Assembly: GCA_011045995.1 (NCBI GenBank)
Contig: DSBQ01000015.1
Span: forward strand, 1 to 57,455
Direction of reading: 5' to 3'
Source: Methanoculleus sp.
GTDB lineage: Archaea > Halobacteriota > Methanomicrobia > Methanomicrobiales > Methanomicrobiaceae
DNA length: 57,455 bases
Positions 29,468 to 39,188 of this stretch are shown here, piece by piece; positions within the stretch are counted from its first letter, which is position 1, and every line of letters begins with the position of its first letter. A program made the translations under genes and the position numbers. The notes under the pieces were generated by a model that saw only the letters and a program-made list of their open reading frames with translations, had not been told where the DNA came from and made no database searches.

Positions 29468-31153
29468 TTAGCGGTGGGCAAAGTATGCGGAGACGTGATG
29501 CTCCGTCACCTCGTCCACGCGGGCAAAGCCGATACGTTCGAACTGGACGACCTTCCCCTGTTCACCGCATACTCCCGGTTCACACAGCCCGCTGACCGGC
29601 CCGTCCGGCGTATGAAGAGTGCACTGCACGGCTGCATCCTTCGGGAGCCACTGGATGATGGGCGCATGCTCCCTGCGGGCCTCCTCCAGCGAACTTCCCG
29701 CATAGGTGAACACCGGGGTCGCCCCATCGTAGTCGATACGCACGTTGAAGAGATCCTTGAAGCGCACCATCCGTGCCGTTGTTATCTCTTCTCCCGGAGC
29801 GTAGAGCGTGCCCGTAAACGGCAGATGCCGGCAGCCGGCAGCCGGATCATTCGGGTTGAGACAGGGCGTCGCCACCATCCCGGGAGCCCCGCCGATGGTG
29901 CATGACACCGGATCGCCGACAAAGAAATATCGTGGTGCGATCGGATCGACAAGTGCCTTGTTCGCCGCAAACAGGTTCTCCCAGGAGAAGGAGATGTCCG
30001 TCTGCCCGATCCCGATATCGATCATGGCGTTCCTGACGGCCTCCGCCGAAAACCCGCGGCGGGCTATCGCCTTCAGGGTACCCAGGTGGACATCATCCCA
30101 GCCGGTATATGCCCCCTGCGAAATCCCCTCCTTCATCGCCGATGTCGAAAGGACAACCCCTTCGATGGACATGCGCCCGTAATGGAAATATTCCGGCATC
30201 GGCCACCCGAAGTACTCATAGATGAACTGCTGGCGCCGGGTGTTTGCGATATGGTCCTTGCCGCGGATCACATGCGTCATACCGAGCAGGTGATCATCCA
30301 CCGCCACGGAGAAGTTCATCAGCGGATAGACGCGGGCGTCGCACCGGGGATGCGGGGGGGCATCGACGATGCGAAATATTGAAAAGTCGCGCATCGCAGG
30401 GTCGGGGTGCGTAATATCGGTCTTCACCCGGACCGTGATCGTCCCTTCGGCATAGTCCCCGGCACGCATTGCCCGCCACAGGCGAAGGTTCTCCTCCGGC
30501 TCATGGTCCCTGCAGGGGCATGCCACCTTTGCATTCTTCTTCTCCCGAAATACCTCGGCATCGCAGGTGCAGACATAGGCTCCGCCGATGCCGATCAGTT
30601 TTTCGCAGTACTCGTAGTAGATGTCGAGGCGGTCGCTCTGGTAGACGATATCGGAGATCTCAAGACCGAGCCATTCGATGTCCTCGAGGAGCATCCGGTA
30701 GTTCTCCTCCCGGACCCGTTTGGGATCGGTATCCTCAATTCTCAGGATGTACTTGCCGCCGTATTCCCGGACATAGTAGTCATTCAAAAATGAGGCCCGC
30801 GCATGCCCGATATGGAGAGGGCCCGAAGGATTCGGGGCAAAGCGCATCACCACGCCTTCGGGACCGACATGTGCCAGCGGACGAAGACCGGCCTCCCTTT
30901 TCTTCTTCTCCTTTTTTTCGAGAAGCTCCGGGGCGAGCTCTTCGAGTCTGCCGCGCCGCTCATCCGGCGTCATCCCCTCGATCTCCCTGAGGACCGCCTG
31001 CAGTATGCCGGAGAGTTCCTTTGCCTGCGGCCGGCATTCGGGATGCGCACCCATGAGGGCACCGAGAACCGGACCCGCCCGGGGAACATCGTTGTGCTCG
31101 ACGGCGTTTCGCAGTGCGTGAAGATAAAAGAAGTCTTTGGGGTCTACTGCCAT
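29468..31153 (-). CDS. gltX: Glutamyl-tRNA synthetase, archaeal type
   Basis: A class I synthetase of the archaeal GluRS/GlnRS branch, charging tRNA-Glu (and probably tRNA-Gln, to be amidated by GatDE). The HIGH motif is HIGHARASFLN near residue 118. The KMSKS-like loop is STSAMKEGISQG. The C-terminal half has the beta-barrel anticodon domains of the GlnRS-like type rather than the bacterial helical cage. A DHEPEENLRLWRAM insertion follows a Cys-rich stretch (CTCDAE and CPCRDH). Length is 561 residues, normal. The start directly abuts the idsA stop. Confidence 0.96.
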   Translation of the reverse strand: MAVDPKDFFYLHALRNAVEHNDVPRAGPVLGALMGAHPECRPQAKELSGILQAVLREIEGMTPDERRGRLEELAPELLEKKEKKKREAGLRPLAHVGPEGVVMRFAPNPSGPLHIGHARASFLNDYYVREYGGKYILRIEDTDPKRVREENYRMLLEDIEWLGLEISDIVYQSDRLDIYYEYCEKLIGIGGAYVCTCDAEVFREKKNAKVACPCRDHEPEENLRLWRAMRAGDYAEGTITVRVKTDITHPDPAMRDFSIFRIVDAPPHPRCDARVYPLMNFSVAVDDHLLGMTHVIRGKDHIANTRRQQFIYEYFGWPMPEYFHYGRMSIEGVVLSTSAMKEGISQGAYTGWDDVHLGTLKAIARRGFSAEAVRNAMIDIGIGQTDISFSWENLFAANKALVDPIAPRYFFVGDPVSCTIGGAPGMVATPCLNPNDPAAGCRHLPFTGTLYAPGEEITTARMVRFKDLFNVRIDYDGATPVFTYAGSSLEEARREHAPIIQWLPKDAAVQCTLHTPDGPVSGLCEPGVCGEQGKVVQFERIGFARVDEVTEHHVSAYFAHR

Positions 31154-32125
31154 TCAGAATCCCCGGGAGACGAAGTAATCGGTAATCTGGATCAGATAGT
31201 CTTTCTCAGCGCAGTCCGGGAAGATGTTGAGCATGCTCTTTGCCCGTTCGACCCTCTCCTGCGCAATGGTCTGCACTTCCTCGAGGACCCCGGCATTTTT
31301 CAGCAGGGCAATTGCCTCGTCGATCTCTTCATTGGTGAGATCCGGTCTCCGGTACACGGAGAGATCAATGCCCTTGTGCCGGGCAAGGATGGCAACGAGC
31401 GTCTGTTTTCCCTGCCTGAGATCCGACGCCCGGTCTTTCCCGCTCTGTTCTGCGTCGGCGACGAGGTCGATGTAATCATCCTGGATCTGGAAGGCAATGC
31501 CACTGGAAAGCCCCCATTCATAGAGGGCCTGCGCCTGCTGGGCACTGCAGCCGGCAAGGGTTGCACCGATTGCGGCAGCCGCGGCATACAGGACACCGGT
31601 CTTTTTGGAGACCATCTCGATGTACTCCCATTCATCGACGTCTTCGCACGTCTCAAATGACATATCCATGTGCTGCCCTTCACAGAGCTCGGCACATGCC
31701 CGCGCAAGGGTCGTCACCGACCGGACCTTCGCCGCGTCGTCGGCAATCGCGGTGCAGATGAGTTTGAAGGCATGGGCGTAGAGCACATCTCCCGCAAGAA
31801 TACCGGTCGGTTCGTTCCAGACCGTGTGCACGGTCGCAACACCGCGGCGCACCGCATCCCCGTCCATGATATCATCATGGATCAGGGTGAACGTGTGCGT
31901 AAGCTCCAGCGCAAGGGCGGCAGGAAATATCTCCTGCGCCCGGCCTTTTTTGATCATGTCGGCGGCAAGGAGCACCACCGCCGGACGGAGCCGTTTTCCT
32001 CCCGCCAGCAGCAGGTGGGCGCTTGCCTTGTTCAGCTCCCCCGGAAGACCGCCGAATTCCCTCTCCAGTACCGTATCAACCTCTTCTGCAACCTTCTCCA
32101 GATAAGTAACCAGATCCATTTTCAT
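31154..32125 (-). CDS. idsA: Polyprenyl diphosphate synthase (GGPP/FPP synthase)
   Basis: Adds IPP units to make the farnesyl/geranylgeranyl diphosphate precursors of ether lipids. The first Asp-rich motif is HDDIMDGDAVRRG and the second QDDYIDLV, with GKDRASDLRQGKQTL after it. Phe occupies the fifth position before the first motif, as in archaeal type I GGPP synthases, so C20 product is likely. About 323 residues. ATG 32125, ATG 32119 and GTG 32128 compete; only weak GGTGAT SD. Last isoprenoid gene in the superoperon. Confidence 0.93.
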   Translation of the reverse strand: MKMDLVTYLEKVAEEVDTVLEREFGGLPGELNKASAHLLLAGGKRLRPAVVLLAADMIKKGRAQEIFPAALALELTHTFTLIHDDIMDGDAVRRGVATVHTVWNEPTGILAGDVLYAHAFKLICTAIADDAAKVRSVTTLARACAELCEGQHMDMSFETCEDVDEWEYIEMVSKKTGVLYAAAAAIGATLAGCSAQQAQALYEWGLSSGIAFQIQDDYIDLVADAEQSGKDRASDLRQGKQTLVAILARHKGIDLSVYRRPDLTNEEIDEAIALLKNAGVLEEVQTIAQERVERAKSMLNIFPDCAEKDYLIQITDYFVSRGF

Positions 32126-32137
32126 CACCAGGGTGTA

Positions 32138-33481
32138 TCAACGGATTTTCAGCCGCTGACCGTTTCTCATGACATGCACATCATTATTTATCGTGTACCC
32201 GCACTCTTCGGCAAGTTTCAGGTAGCCGCCGGTCATATCAATATCGCCGTGGGACGGAATTATGTGTTGTGGGTTGAAGTAGTGCAGAATTTCATAGTGC
32301 TCCTCGCGCTGCGCGTGGCCGCTCACGTGGAGGTCGGTGAAGATGCGTGCCCCCTTCATCCGGAGAAGCACCTCCTGCGTGTGCCGCTGCCCGTAATTCA
32401 TCGGGTTCGGGATGACTTTTGCACTGTATAAAATCCGGTCTCCTTTTTCAATCGTGAACGGTGTCTGGCCGAAGGCAAGCCGGGTAAGAATCGCCCCGGG
32501 TTCACCCTGGCTTCCGGTGATGATCGGCACATAATTCTCACGCCCTTCCTTCATGATCGTACGGAACATCTTGTCAACGGTGCGCCGGTTGCCACGCATC
32601 GTCATCCCGCGGGGGAACCCGACGAGCTTCATCTGCTCAGCAGTGGAGGAGTACCGCTCCATCGACCTGCCGAGGAGAACGGGTTTTCTCCCGATCTCGT
32701 GCGCACATTCCGCGATCATCTTCACCCGTGCAACATTTGATGAAAAGCACCCGACCATCATGGCATTCTTCTCATCCTCGTAGCAGGTCATCACATCACG
32801 GACCAGCCGTTGTGCAATCCGTTCACTCGGGCAGCGCCCGGGGATGTTTACGTTCAGGCTCTCGACGATGAGGGCAAGCACGCCTTCCTTGCCCACTTCA
32901 CGCATTCGCGCAAAGTTGGGGGGTTCCCCGAGTACCGGGGTGCGGTCCAGCTTGAAATCATTCGCATAGACAATGGCACCCTCCGGTGTATGCAGGACGG
33001 CCATTGCGCTATCCAGGATCGAATGCTGCACCGAGATGAACTCCAGGGACAGGTGCTTGGATATTTCGTACCGGTATTTCTTGCCGGCCTGCAGCTCGAA
33101 GACCTTATTGTTCACGACAAACCGCTTCTCACCCTCGATCTGCTGGCGGATCAGCGCCGCCGTATACGGCGTTGCAATGATCGGTGCATCGTAGCGGTGC
33201 GCAAGTTTCGGGATGGCCCCGATGTGATCCAGGTGGCCGTGGGTACAGACAATCGCCTTGACGGTCCCTTCCACCGCATTCATGACGGTGTCGTCGGGAA
33301 TCGCCTTGAGCGCTATCAGGTCCAGAGAATGCATATTCTCTACTTCGGCATCCTCATGGATCATGATCTGGTCCAGACGAAGCCCCATGTCAAAGATAAC
33401 TATTTCCTTTCCGCAGCGGACGGCAGTCATATTTCTGCCTACTTCGTTAAATCCGCCCACGGCTATTACTTCTACTTCCAT
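32138..33481 (-). CDS. rnj: RNase J
   Basis: An archaeal beta-CASP ribonuclease, 5'-to-3' exonuclease. Metallo-beta-lactamase motif 2 is CTHGHLDHIG, further metal ligands occur in FDMGLRLD and VQHSILDSAMA, and the beta-CASP region ends with IPSHGD and HVSGHAQREEHYEI motifs. The 447-residue size is the aRNase J type, without the C-terminal bacterial extension. Embedded between fni and idsA, an arrangement common in Euryarchaeota. Confidence 0.94.
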   Translation of the reverse strand: MEVEVIAVGGFNEVGRNMTAVRCGKEIVIFDMGLRLDQIMIHEDAEVENMHSLDLIALKAIPDDTVMNAVEGTVKAIVCTHGHLDHIGAIPKLAHRYDAPIIATPYTAALIRQQIEGEKRFVVNNKVFELQAGKKYRYEISKHLSLEFISVQHSILDSAMAVLHTPEGAIVYANDFKLDRTPVLGEPPNFARMREVGKEGVLALIVESLNVNIPGRCPSERIAQRLVRDVMTCYEDEKNAMMVGCFSSNVARVKMIAECAHEIGRKPVLLGRSMERYSSTAEQMKLVGFPRGMTMRGNRRTVDKMFRTIMKEGRENYVPIITGSQGEPGAILTRLAFGQTPFTIEKGDRILYSAKVIPNPMNYGQRHTQEVLLRMKGARIFTDLHVSGHAQREEHYEILHYFNPQHIIPSHGDIDMTGGYLKLAEECGYTINNDVHVMRNGQRLKIR

Positions 33482-33484
33482 TGT

Positions 33485-34534
33485 TTATTCCTCATTTCGT
33501 AGCATTTCGGCTGTAGTGCCGGTAATGTATGTCCGTATTGTCTTCAGTTGGTTCACCGTAGCCGAACCGGTAAGGTACATCGCAACAGAGAGTTCACGAT
33601 GAATCCTCTCTATTTCACTTTTTAGTGGTTCATCGCCCGCAAGGGCCGGTTTGAGAAGCGTAAGAGCCATGCCGCCAAGGTCGGCGCCGAGGGCAATGGC
33701 TTTTGCAATATCCGTGCCGCTTCTCAGCCCGCCGGTGGCAATGACCGGCCCCCCCGCCCGTCTGGTCTCGACGACGCTGACCGCGGTCGGAATGCCCCAG
33801 TCGGCAAAATGACCGCCGAGTGAGGCGAGTTCGGGAGTATCGGCCCGCACCCTCTCGACCGCAGCCCAGGACGTCCCGCCGATACCGCCGACATCAATGG
33901 CCGACGCACCCGCAGCAAACAGCATGCGGGCCACTTCGCAGGAGATCCCGGAACCGGTCTCTTTCACGATGACCGGGTACCGCACAGAGGAGCAGAGGCT
34001 GCACAGGCTCTCAAGGCACCCTGAAGTATCATGATCCCCTTCGGGCTGGATAGCCTCCTGCAGGGGGTTCAGGTGAATGCAGAGCGCCTGCGCATCGATC
34101 ATCTCAACTGCACGGTCCGCCCATTCTGCGCCGTGATCCCTGAGCTGGATTATCCCCAGGTTTGCGCAGAGAAAGGCTGTCGGTGCTTCTTCCCGGACAA
34201 TGGAAAAACTCTCCTCCATCGCCGGGTTTTCAAGGGCCGCCCTCTGGGAGCCGACCCCCATGCCAATACCAAATTCTTCTGCCGCTCTCGCAAGAGTTGC
34301 ATTGACTGCCGTCGTGTCTGGATGACCCCCGGTCATCGCGGCAATAAAGAGAGGTGATTGCAGGTGATGCCCAAGAAACCGCTGACTCAGGTCAACGGCG
34401 TCCATCGAGCATTCCGGAAGAGCGGTATGAACCAGACGCACGTCCTCAAACCCGGTCGAACCGGCTTCAACAGCCTCGTTCGCACAGATCATGAGGTGCT
34501 CTTTCTTCCGTGATGATGTAATCCTATCATTCAT
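33485..34534 (-). CDS. fni: Isopentenyl-diphosphate delta-isomerase, type 2
   Basis: An FMN- and NAD(P)H-dependent enzyme that interconverts IPP and DMAPP. Signatures: SSRKKEHLMIC at the N-terminus (substrate phosphate binding), TGG(H)PDT, GVGSQRAAL, VKETGSGIS and the FMN phosphate site IATGGLRSGTDIAKAIALGAD near the end. Length is 349 residues. Starts at ATG 34534; stop is 3 nt before the RNase J start. Follows IPK in the pathway order. Confidence 0.96.
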   Translation of the reverse strand: MNDRITSSRKKEHLMICANEAVEAGSTGFEDVRLVHTALPECSMDAVDLSQRFLGHHLQSPLFIAAMTGGHPDTTAVNATLARAAEEFGIGMGVGSQRAALENPAMEESFSIVREEAPTAFLCANLGIIQLRDHGAEWADRAVEMIDAQALCIHLNPLQEAIQPEGDHDTSGCLESLCSLCSSVRYPVIVKETGSGISCEVARMLFAAGASAIDVGGIGGTSWAAVERVRADTPELASLGGHFADWGIPTAVSVVETRRAGGPVIATGGLRSGTDIAKAIALGADLGGMALTLLKPALAGDEPLKSEIERIHRELSVAMYLTGSATVNQLKTIRTYITGTTAEMLRNEE

Positions 34535-34617
34535 TATGCTATTTCCCCCATGATGACTGCCGGGGTGTATACTACGAAAACCGCTCGTATCGTCAGTTCC
34601 CGGTAGTTACTGCTATA

Positions 34618-35409
34618 TCAGGTATGCAACGGAGCTCTCTTTCCGTCCTGTGTGCGGGAACTGCTCACGACCGTTCCGCCGTGATCACGCCCGTCCAGAA
34701 AATCACCGAGCCGGGATACATGAAAGATGGATGATTCCGTCCCCTGCTCGGCCAGAGCAAGGAGTTCGGAAATCTTCCCTTTCATTCCGCCGGTAACATC
34801 GGTGTTTTCTGATTGTCGGATATCCAGGATGTCAGCCGTATCCGGGGTGATCAGCGGCACCACTTCCCCGTATTTGAGAACGCCCGGTACATCGGTTGCA
34901 AGACCGATGCGGTCGATTCGTATCTTTGACGGGAGAACAGCGATCAACTGGTCCCCGGACACTATGCATGCACCCCGTTCCCTGTCCATGACCACATCCC
35001 CGTGGAGGACCGGAACAATCCCATGGTGCATGAGCAGTTCTACAGGTCCGCTGTCGAATGATGTGAGACGTCCGTTGTGTGCGACACATGCATCAAGAGG
35101 GTGAATGCCAACGGCCTCCACCCCCGTTGCACGCAGCGCCTTTACCACCGCATCGTTCAGGTTCCGAACGGCATTGTGGGTGATAAATATACCTGCTTTA
35201 TTATTCTGATTTAAACCTTTATCAAGGTGATGGCGCTGCGCCTCCGGATGGCCGCAGGAACCGGCCCCATGGACAACAATAAACCGCATATCCGGCCGGG
35301 AGGCGAGTTCGGCTGCGATCAGCGCAATACGTGCCTCGTCGACCCTGCATTCACCGGATTTGTCGGTAACAACGCTACCGCCCAGCTTTACCATTATGTT
35401 TTCTGTCAT
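34618..35409 (-). CDS. ipk: Isopentenyl phosphate kinase
   Basis: An amino-acid-kinase fold enzyme that phosphorylates isopentenyl phosphate to IPP, the last step of the archaeal variant of the mevalonate pathway. VKLGGSVVTDK begins the fold and HGAGSCGHPEAQRH carries the substrate-binding His after Gly. GDVVMDRERGACIVSGDQ and TDVPGVL mark the nucleotide side. I use ATG 35409, which has GGGAGGAG upstream and lies inside the mvk 3' end (35-nt overlap). Some residues in the GSCGHP loop differ from GSFGHP in better-known members. 263 residues. Confidence 0.94.
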   Translation of the reverse strand: MTENIMVKLGGSVVTDKSGECRVDEARIALIAAELASRPDMRFIVVHGAGSCGHPEAQRHHLDKGLNQNNKAGIFITHNAVRNLNDAVVKALRATGVEAVGIHPLDACVAHNGRLTSFDSGPVELLMHHGIVPVLHGDVVMDRERGACIVSGDQLIAVLPSKIRIDRIGLATDVPGVLKYGEVVPLITPDTADILDIRQSENTDVTGGMKGKISELLALAEQGTESSIFHVSRLGDFLDGRDHGGTVVSSSRTQDGKRAPLHT

Positions 35410-36274
35410 CTTCCGACTCCTCCCGTACTCCTTCGGTATCGATGGTGGTGATGATTGCCCTTCCGTCACATCCCTCTATTGCGCCCGCAACCTTGGATTT
35501 GGATCGTTTCGGGCAGAGTGCCACCATGGAGCCACCACCGCCGGCGCCCGTGATCTTTGCGCCGTGCGCCCCGGCCGAACGTGCTGCCATCACCAGCCTC
35601 GTAAGTGACGGATGGCCGACACCGAGTGCCTCCAGCAGTTCATGATTGATATCCATATACCTGCCAAGCGCCCGGTGGTCATTGAAGACGTGCATGGATT
35701 TGAGGGTCACCGCCTCGATGGCATCGAGAATGGGATTGACAATGTCCGGGTCCTGGGCCCGGAAATTCGAGACCTGCTCGACCATCCTCGCGGTCGAATG
35801 GGAGACCATCGTATTGCCGATGACCAGATGAAAATCCTCGGGAGGCAGCCGCCGCTTGGTGTCGCCCATTATCAGCACGATGCCGCCGAATGTGGAGACA
35901 TAGGTATCCGTGGGGCTTGCCCTGCCCATCTGGACCTCTTTTTCCACCTGGAAGGCGATATGGGCGATATCCTCGTTCCGGTGGCCAAGAGAAAATTCAT
36001 CATTGATTGCCGCAAGGGTTGCAACCGTCACCGCGGCCGACGACCCGAGGCCCGATGAACTCGGCAGTTGCGAGTGGATGTACACGCTCCCGTTGACACC
36101 CATCTTCTCAAAACACATCTCCAGATAGGGAGATCTGACCCGCGGGGGATGACGGGTTTTTCTCACGGTCACGTAGACCCGCGGTTTGATCGCCATCGCT
36201 ATACCGGGCTTTCCGTATACCACCGCATGCTCACCAAAAAGAAATACCTTGCCGGGTGCACTCCATACTGCCAA
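35375..36274 (-). CDS. mvk: Mevalonate kinase
   Basis: A GHMP kinase that makes 5-phosphomevalonate. Motif 1 is PGKVFLFGEHAVVYG, the ATP loop PSSSGLGSSAAVTVA carries the GHMP signature, and motif 3 is ITGAGGGGSMVAL. Length is 299 residues, normal. The stop lies inside ipk, so translation is coupled. No phosphomevalonate kinase or diphosphomevalonate decarboxylase is present, agreeing with an alternative route ending in IPK. Confidence 0.96.
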   Translation of the reverse strand: MAVWSAPGKVFLFGEHAVVYGKPGIAMAIKPRVYVTVRKTRHPPRVRSPYLEMCFEKMGVNGSVYIHSQLPSSSGLGSSAAVTVATLAAINDEFSLGHRNEDIAHIAFQVEKEVQMGRASPTDTYVSTFGGIVLIMGDTKRRLPPEDFHLVIGNTMVSHSTARMVEQVSNFRAQDPDIVNPILDAIEAVTLKSMHVFNDHRALGRYMDINHELLEALGVGHPSLTRLVMAARSAGAHGAKITGAGGGGSMVALCPKRSKSKVAGAIEGCDGRAIITTIDTEGVREESEDDRKHNGKAGR

Positions 36275-36276
36275 AT

Positions 36277-37068
36277 CTATACCGCCGCTATTGATGCATA
36301 TCCAACTACCTGATCGAAGTCACCGGTGACGTCGCCGCTTGTCGCATATTCTATCAGACGCCCCTCTGTTGCTCCGAGATGGCGGCATGACTCGGCAAGC
36401 ACCGCTATGGGCCCGTACCCGCATGCCGTCAATTTTTTCTCTGCCAATCTTTTATAAAACTCTTCAGTATTTAAATTATGAAGTGCGTCGATCACGTACT
36501 GGTCGTCGGCACGTGCAACGGCGTCCGGAATGTAATGGGAAAAATCACTTGAGGCGATTATTCGAATATCACCGGCATACGCATCAAGCGCCTCAATCAC
36601 TCGTTCTGCAAGGTCCATCGCACTTCCAAAATCCTGGTATCCCATCAGAACGGGCGCAACCTTCGCACCGGGAAAACGGTACCGGATAAACGGCATCTGG
36701 ACTTCCAATGAATTTTCCCGCGCGATCATCGCCTCATCACTGACAGGTATGCCGAGTAACCGGCAGAGATCCTTATCAGATTCGATTACCCCGAGAGGGG
36801 TTCCCCAGTCCACGGTGGAAGTGCAGATCGGATATCCCGCATGGCTCGGGCCAATCACCAGAAACGTCCCGCTAAATGCAGGCGGAATACAGGCATAGGA
36901 TGAACCCTGGACCTTTCCGGAATAGGGATACCCGGCATGGGGAGCGACAACGCCATAGCAGTCGTCCACACCGCGGGACCGGGAAAGAAAAAATTCCATC
37001 AGGGAAGATAATTCATGGGGGTCATCCGGGTAAAACATCCCGGCAAATGACGGACGACGAACAACCAT
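36277..37068 (-). CDS. MEMO1 family protein (AmmeMemoRadiSam B-like)
   Basis: A 263-residue member of the MEMO family, related to metal-dependent dioxygenases. Conserved putative metal ligands are His in VAPHAGYPYSG, His in IGPSHAGY, a His in SSDFSHYIP and a Cys in LTACGYGP. The enzymatic role in archaea is unknown; bacterial MEMO genes occur with AMMECR1 and radical SAM genes, none of which is here. ATG 37068 has GGGAG 7 nt upstream. Lies between rpsB and mvk in the superoperon, a position conserved in many Euryarchaeota. Confidence 0.9.
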   Translation of the reverse strand: MVVRRPSFAGMFYPDDPHELSSLMEFFLSRSRGVDDCYGVVAPHAGYPYSGKVQGSSYACIPPAFSGTFLVIGPSHAGYPICTSTVDWGTPLGVIESDKDLCRLLGIPVSDEAMIARENSLEVQMPFIRYRFPGAKVAPVLMGYQDFGSAMDLAERVIEALDAYAGDIRIIASSDFSHYIPDAVARADDQYVIDALHNLNTEEFYKRLAEKKLTACGYGPIAVLAESCRHLGATEGRLIEYATSGDVTGDFDQVVGYASIAAV

Positions 37069-37105
37069 CCTTGCTCCCTGATAGTATGACTGGTCGTACA
37101 ACGAC

Positions 37106-37714
37106 TCAGAGATCGCTTTCGAAGTCTTCCTGAACGAGCGAGGTGACAATACCGCGCTCTTTCAGAACTTCGCGCGTCAGGAGATAGTAGACCATGGAGA
37201 GGGCTTTTCGACCTTTGTTATTCGTGGGAATGACGAGATCGACGTATTTTGTGGAATTGTTCGTGTCGCACAGCGCAACAACGGGAATACCGCTCTGTAC
37301 TGCCTCTTTGATCGCCTGCGCATCTCCGGTCGGGTCCGTGACAATGACCAGACGCGGTTCGAGAAATCCATCCATATTCGGGTTGGTCAGGGTTCCGGGA
37401 ATGAAACGTCCGACTTTGTGCATGCCGCCGATAGCCTGGGAAAACTTCCTGGCAGGGTACTGCCCGTACTGGCGGGAGGTGACGACAAGAATTTCTGCAG
37501 GTTTGTATTTGGCAATAAACTGCGCAGCCGTCTTAATCCTGTTGTCCGTTTCCCTGATGTCCAGAATGTACAGTCCATCACCGCGCACGCGGTAGATGAA
37601 TTTCATCATTTCATCGTTTTTCTGCTGCGTTCCGATGTGGACGCCTGCGGCCAGGTATTCCTCGACCGGAACAAGTGACTCAGTCAGCTCAATTTCCATT
37701 TCATTTGAGTTCAC
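37106..37714 (-). CDS. rpsB: Ribosomal protein uS2
   Basis: A small-subunit protein. Signature [15 protein letters not shown] near the N-terminus, [12 protein letters not shown], and the [27 protein letters not shown] block with [12 protein letters not shown]. 202 residues, archaeal size. Four nt overlap with the enolase stop. The acidic N-terminal extension of about 20 residues is usual in methanogens. Confidence 0.97.
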   Translation of the reverse strand: MNSNEMEIELTESLVPVEEYLAAGVHIGTQQKNDEMMKFIYRVRGDGLYILDIRETDNRIKTAAQFIAKYKPAEILVVTSRQYGQYPARKFSQAIGGMHKVGRFIPGTLTNPNMDGFLEPRLVIVTDPTGDAQAIKEAVQSGIPVVALCDTNNSTKYVDLVIPTNNKGRKALSMVYYLLTREVLKERGIVTSLVQEDFESDL

Positions 37715-38901
37715 GATATCAACTCCTCAATTCGTATTAATTCATTCAGTTTTGCGATTCGTTCTCCGCCAACGACACCGGTCTTCAGATAAATACATCC
37801 GAATGCCGTTGCGAGATGCGCTATGGTTTCATCGGTGGTTTCGCCGGAGCGATGACTCATAACGGTGTCCATACCATATGAATGTGCCATCCTTATAGCC
37901 TCATAGGTATCCGTAAGGGTTCCGATCTGATTTGGTTTGATGAGAACGCAATTGGACGCATCCGCCTCGATACCGAGTTCTATGCGTTCAACATTCGTAA
38001 CATAAAGGTCGTCTCCACAGATAAGGCAGCGGTCTCCCACATGCGCGGTCAGTGACGAAAACCCATCAAAATCCTCTTCATGGAGGGGATCTTCCACATA
38101 GGCAAGCTCATAGCGATCCACAAGACCGGCGAGATAGTCCACCTGATCCTCCGTCGACCGCCGGGCATCCCGGTAGAGATACGCGCCGTCCTTCCAGAGT
38201 TCGCTCGCCGCCACATCAATGCCCATGCGGATCTCTATCAGCATCTCATCGGATACGATATCGACCGCTTCCCGGACGAGATCAAAGGCTTCAATATCCT
38301 GGATGCGGGGCGCCCAGGCGCCTTCATCGCCCTTGCCGCATCCTTTTCCCCGGGAGATGAGCAGGTCCTTTATCGTCCGGTGAACGGCTGCGTTTGCAAA
38401 GACCCCTTCTTCGGCATTCATCGCGCCGGTCGGCACAACGAGGAATTCCTGTATATCGGTTGCATTCTCCGCATGTGCCCCTCCGCCGATGACATTGCCC
38501 AGCGGGTACGGGGTCTCATCGGCAAATGTACCGCCAAGATACCGGAATAACGGCAGACCGAGAGACGATGCCGCGGCCTTCGCTGATGCGAGGGAGAGTG
38601 CAACCGCGACATTTGCTCCGATAGCGGAGAAGTCGGCGGTCCCGTCGATCTCCCTCAGGATTGCATCTACGCCGGGCTGATCCGTAACCTCCGCCCCCAT
38701 AAGGGCAGGAATTATCGTTATTTCTGCATCGGCAATAGCCTCCCGCGGAGGGCGGACTTTTGCCTCATACATCCCTGTACTTGCACCTGATGGTGCCGCA
38801 GCACGTCCGGAAGCTCCCTCTGCCACAACCTCTGCTTCAACCGTCGGATTGCCACGGCTGTCAAGAATAGTCCTTAAATTGATCTGCTGAATTTGTGCCA
38901 T
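37711..38901 (-). CDS. eno: Enolase
   Basis: Interconverts 2-phosphoglycerate and phosphoenolpyruvate. N-terminal [12 protein letters not shown] and [11 protein letters not shown], metal-ligand region [14 protein letters not shown], catalytic Lys in [11 protein letters not shown], and SHRSGETTD. At 396 residues it is about 20-30 shorter than typical. The usual KTGAPSRSER segment is altered to [12 protein letters not shown], retaining only the second Arg. Still likely active since catalytic Glu/Lys/His regions are intact. Placed between rpoK and rpsB. Confidence 0.95.
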   Translation of the reverse strand: MAQIQQINLRTILDSRGNPTVEAEVVAEGASGRAAAPSGASTGMYEAKVRPPREAIADAEITIIPALMGAEVTDQPGVDAILREIDGTADFSAIGANVAVALSLASAKAAASSLGLPLFRYLGGTFADETPYPLGNVIGGGAHAENATDIQEFLVVPTGAMNAEEGVFANAAVHRTIKDLLISRGKGCGKGDEGAWAPRIQDIEAFDLVREAVDIVSDEMLIEIRMGIDVAASELWKDGAYLYRDARRSTEDQVDYLAGLVDRYELAYVEDPLHEEDFDGFSSLTAHVGDRCLICGDDLYVTNVERIELGIEADASNCVLIKPNQIGTLTDTYEAIRMAHSYGMDTVMSHRSGETTDETIAHLATAFGCIYLKTGVVGGERIAKLNELIRIEELIS

Positions 38902-38905
38902 TCAA

Positions 38906-39076
38906 TCACTTCGCTCTTTTTACCGTGATGGGAATTACCCCTTTACGAAATTCTTCGTCGGCAATCTCAAGAGGATCAATCGCATCGGTCTGGATCAGAA
39001 GAGGAGCTCCCATCGAAATCTGCAAAGAGCGTGCACCCACGATTCTTGCTCTTTCATAACGGGTAAATGATTCCAT
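38906..39076 (-). CDS. rpoK: RNA polymerase subunit K (Rpo6)
   Basis: A 56-residue subunit homologous to eukaryotic Rpb6 and bacterial omega. The read-out is [19 protein letters not shown] at the N-terminus, then the conserved ISMGAPLLI core, then a basic tail ending [11 protein letters not shown] 39076 has GGAGAG 5 nt upstream. It follows tRNA-Pro by 22 nt and precedes enolase by 4 nt in the same transcript. Confidence 0.93.
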   Translation of the reverse strand: MESFTRYERARIVGARSLQISMGAPLLIQTDAIDPLEIADEEFRKGVIPITVKRAK

Positions 39077-39098
39077 TATCTCTCCAAAATTTGAAAAT

Positions 39099-39171
39099 GG
39101 GGTCGCTGAGATTTGAACTCAGGTTACAGCATCCCGAACGCCATAGGATGGCCAGGCTACCCCACGACCCC
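39099..39171 (-). tRNA. tRNA-Pro (anticodon CGG)
   Basis: A full cloverleaf on the minus strand: acceptor GGGGTCG/CGACCCC, D arm with GGGTAGCCTGGCCATCC, anticodon loop TTCGGGA (CGG at 34-36), T arm CTGAG/CTCAG with loop TTCAAAT. Discriminator A at 39098; CCA is not encoded. The anticodon stem holds several G-T pairs. No intron. It lies 17 nt from rpoN and 22 nt from rpoK inside a protein operon, so RNase P and tRNase Z processing would cut the mRNA. Confidence 0.93.
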
Positions 39172-39188
39172 TTTGTAAACATACATCT

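Noticed and set aside
37711-38901. Enolase as a pseudogene because it is short and has a changed C-terminal motif
   Set aside because: The reading frame is intact, catalytic and metal-binding regions are kept, and the neighbourhood is the conserved superoperon.
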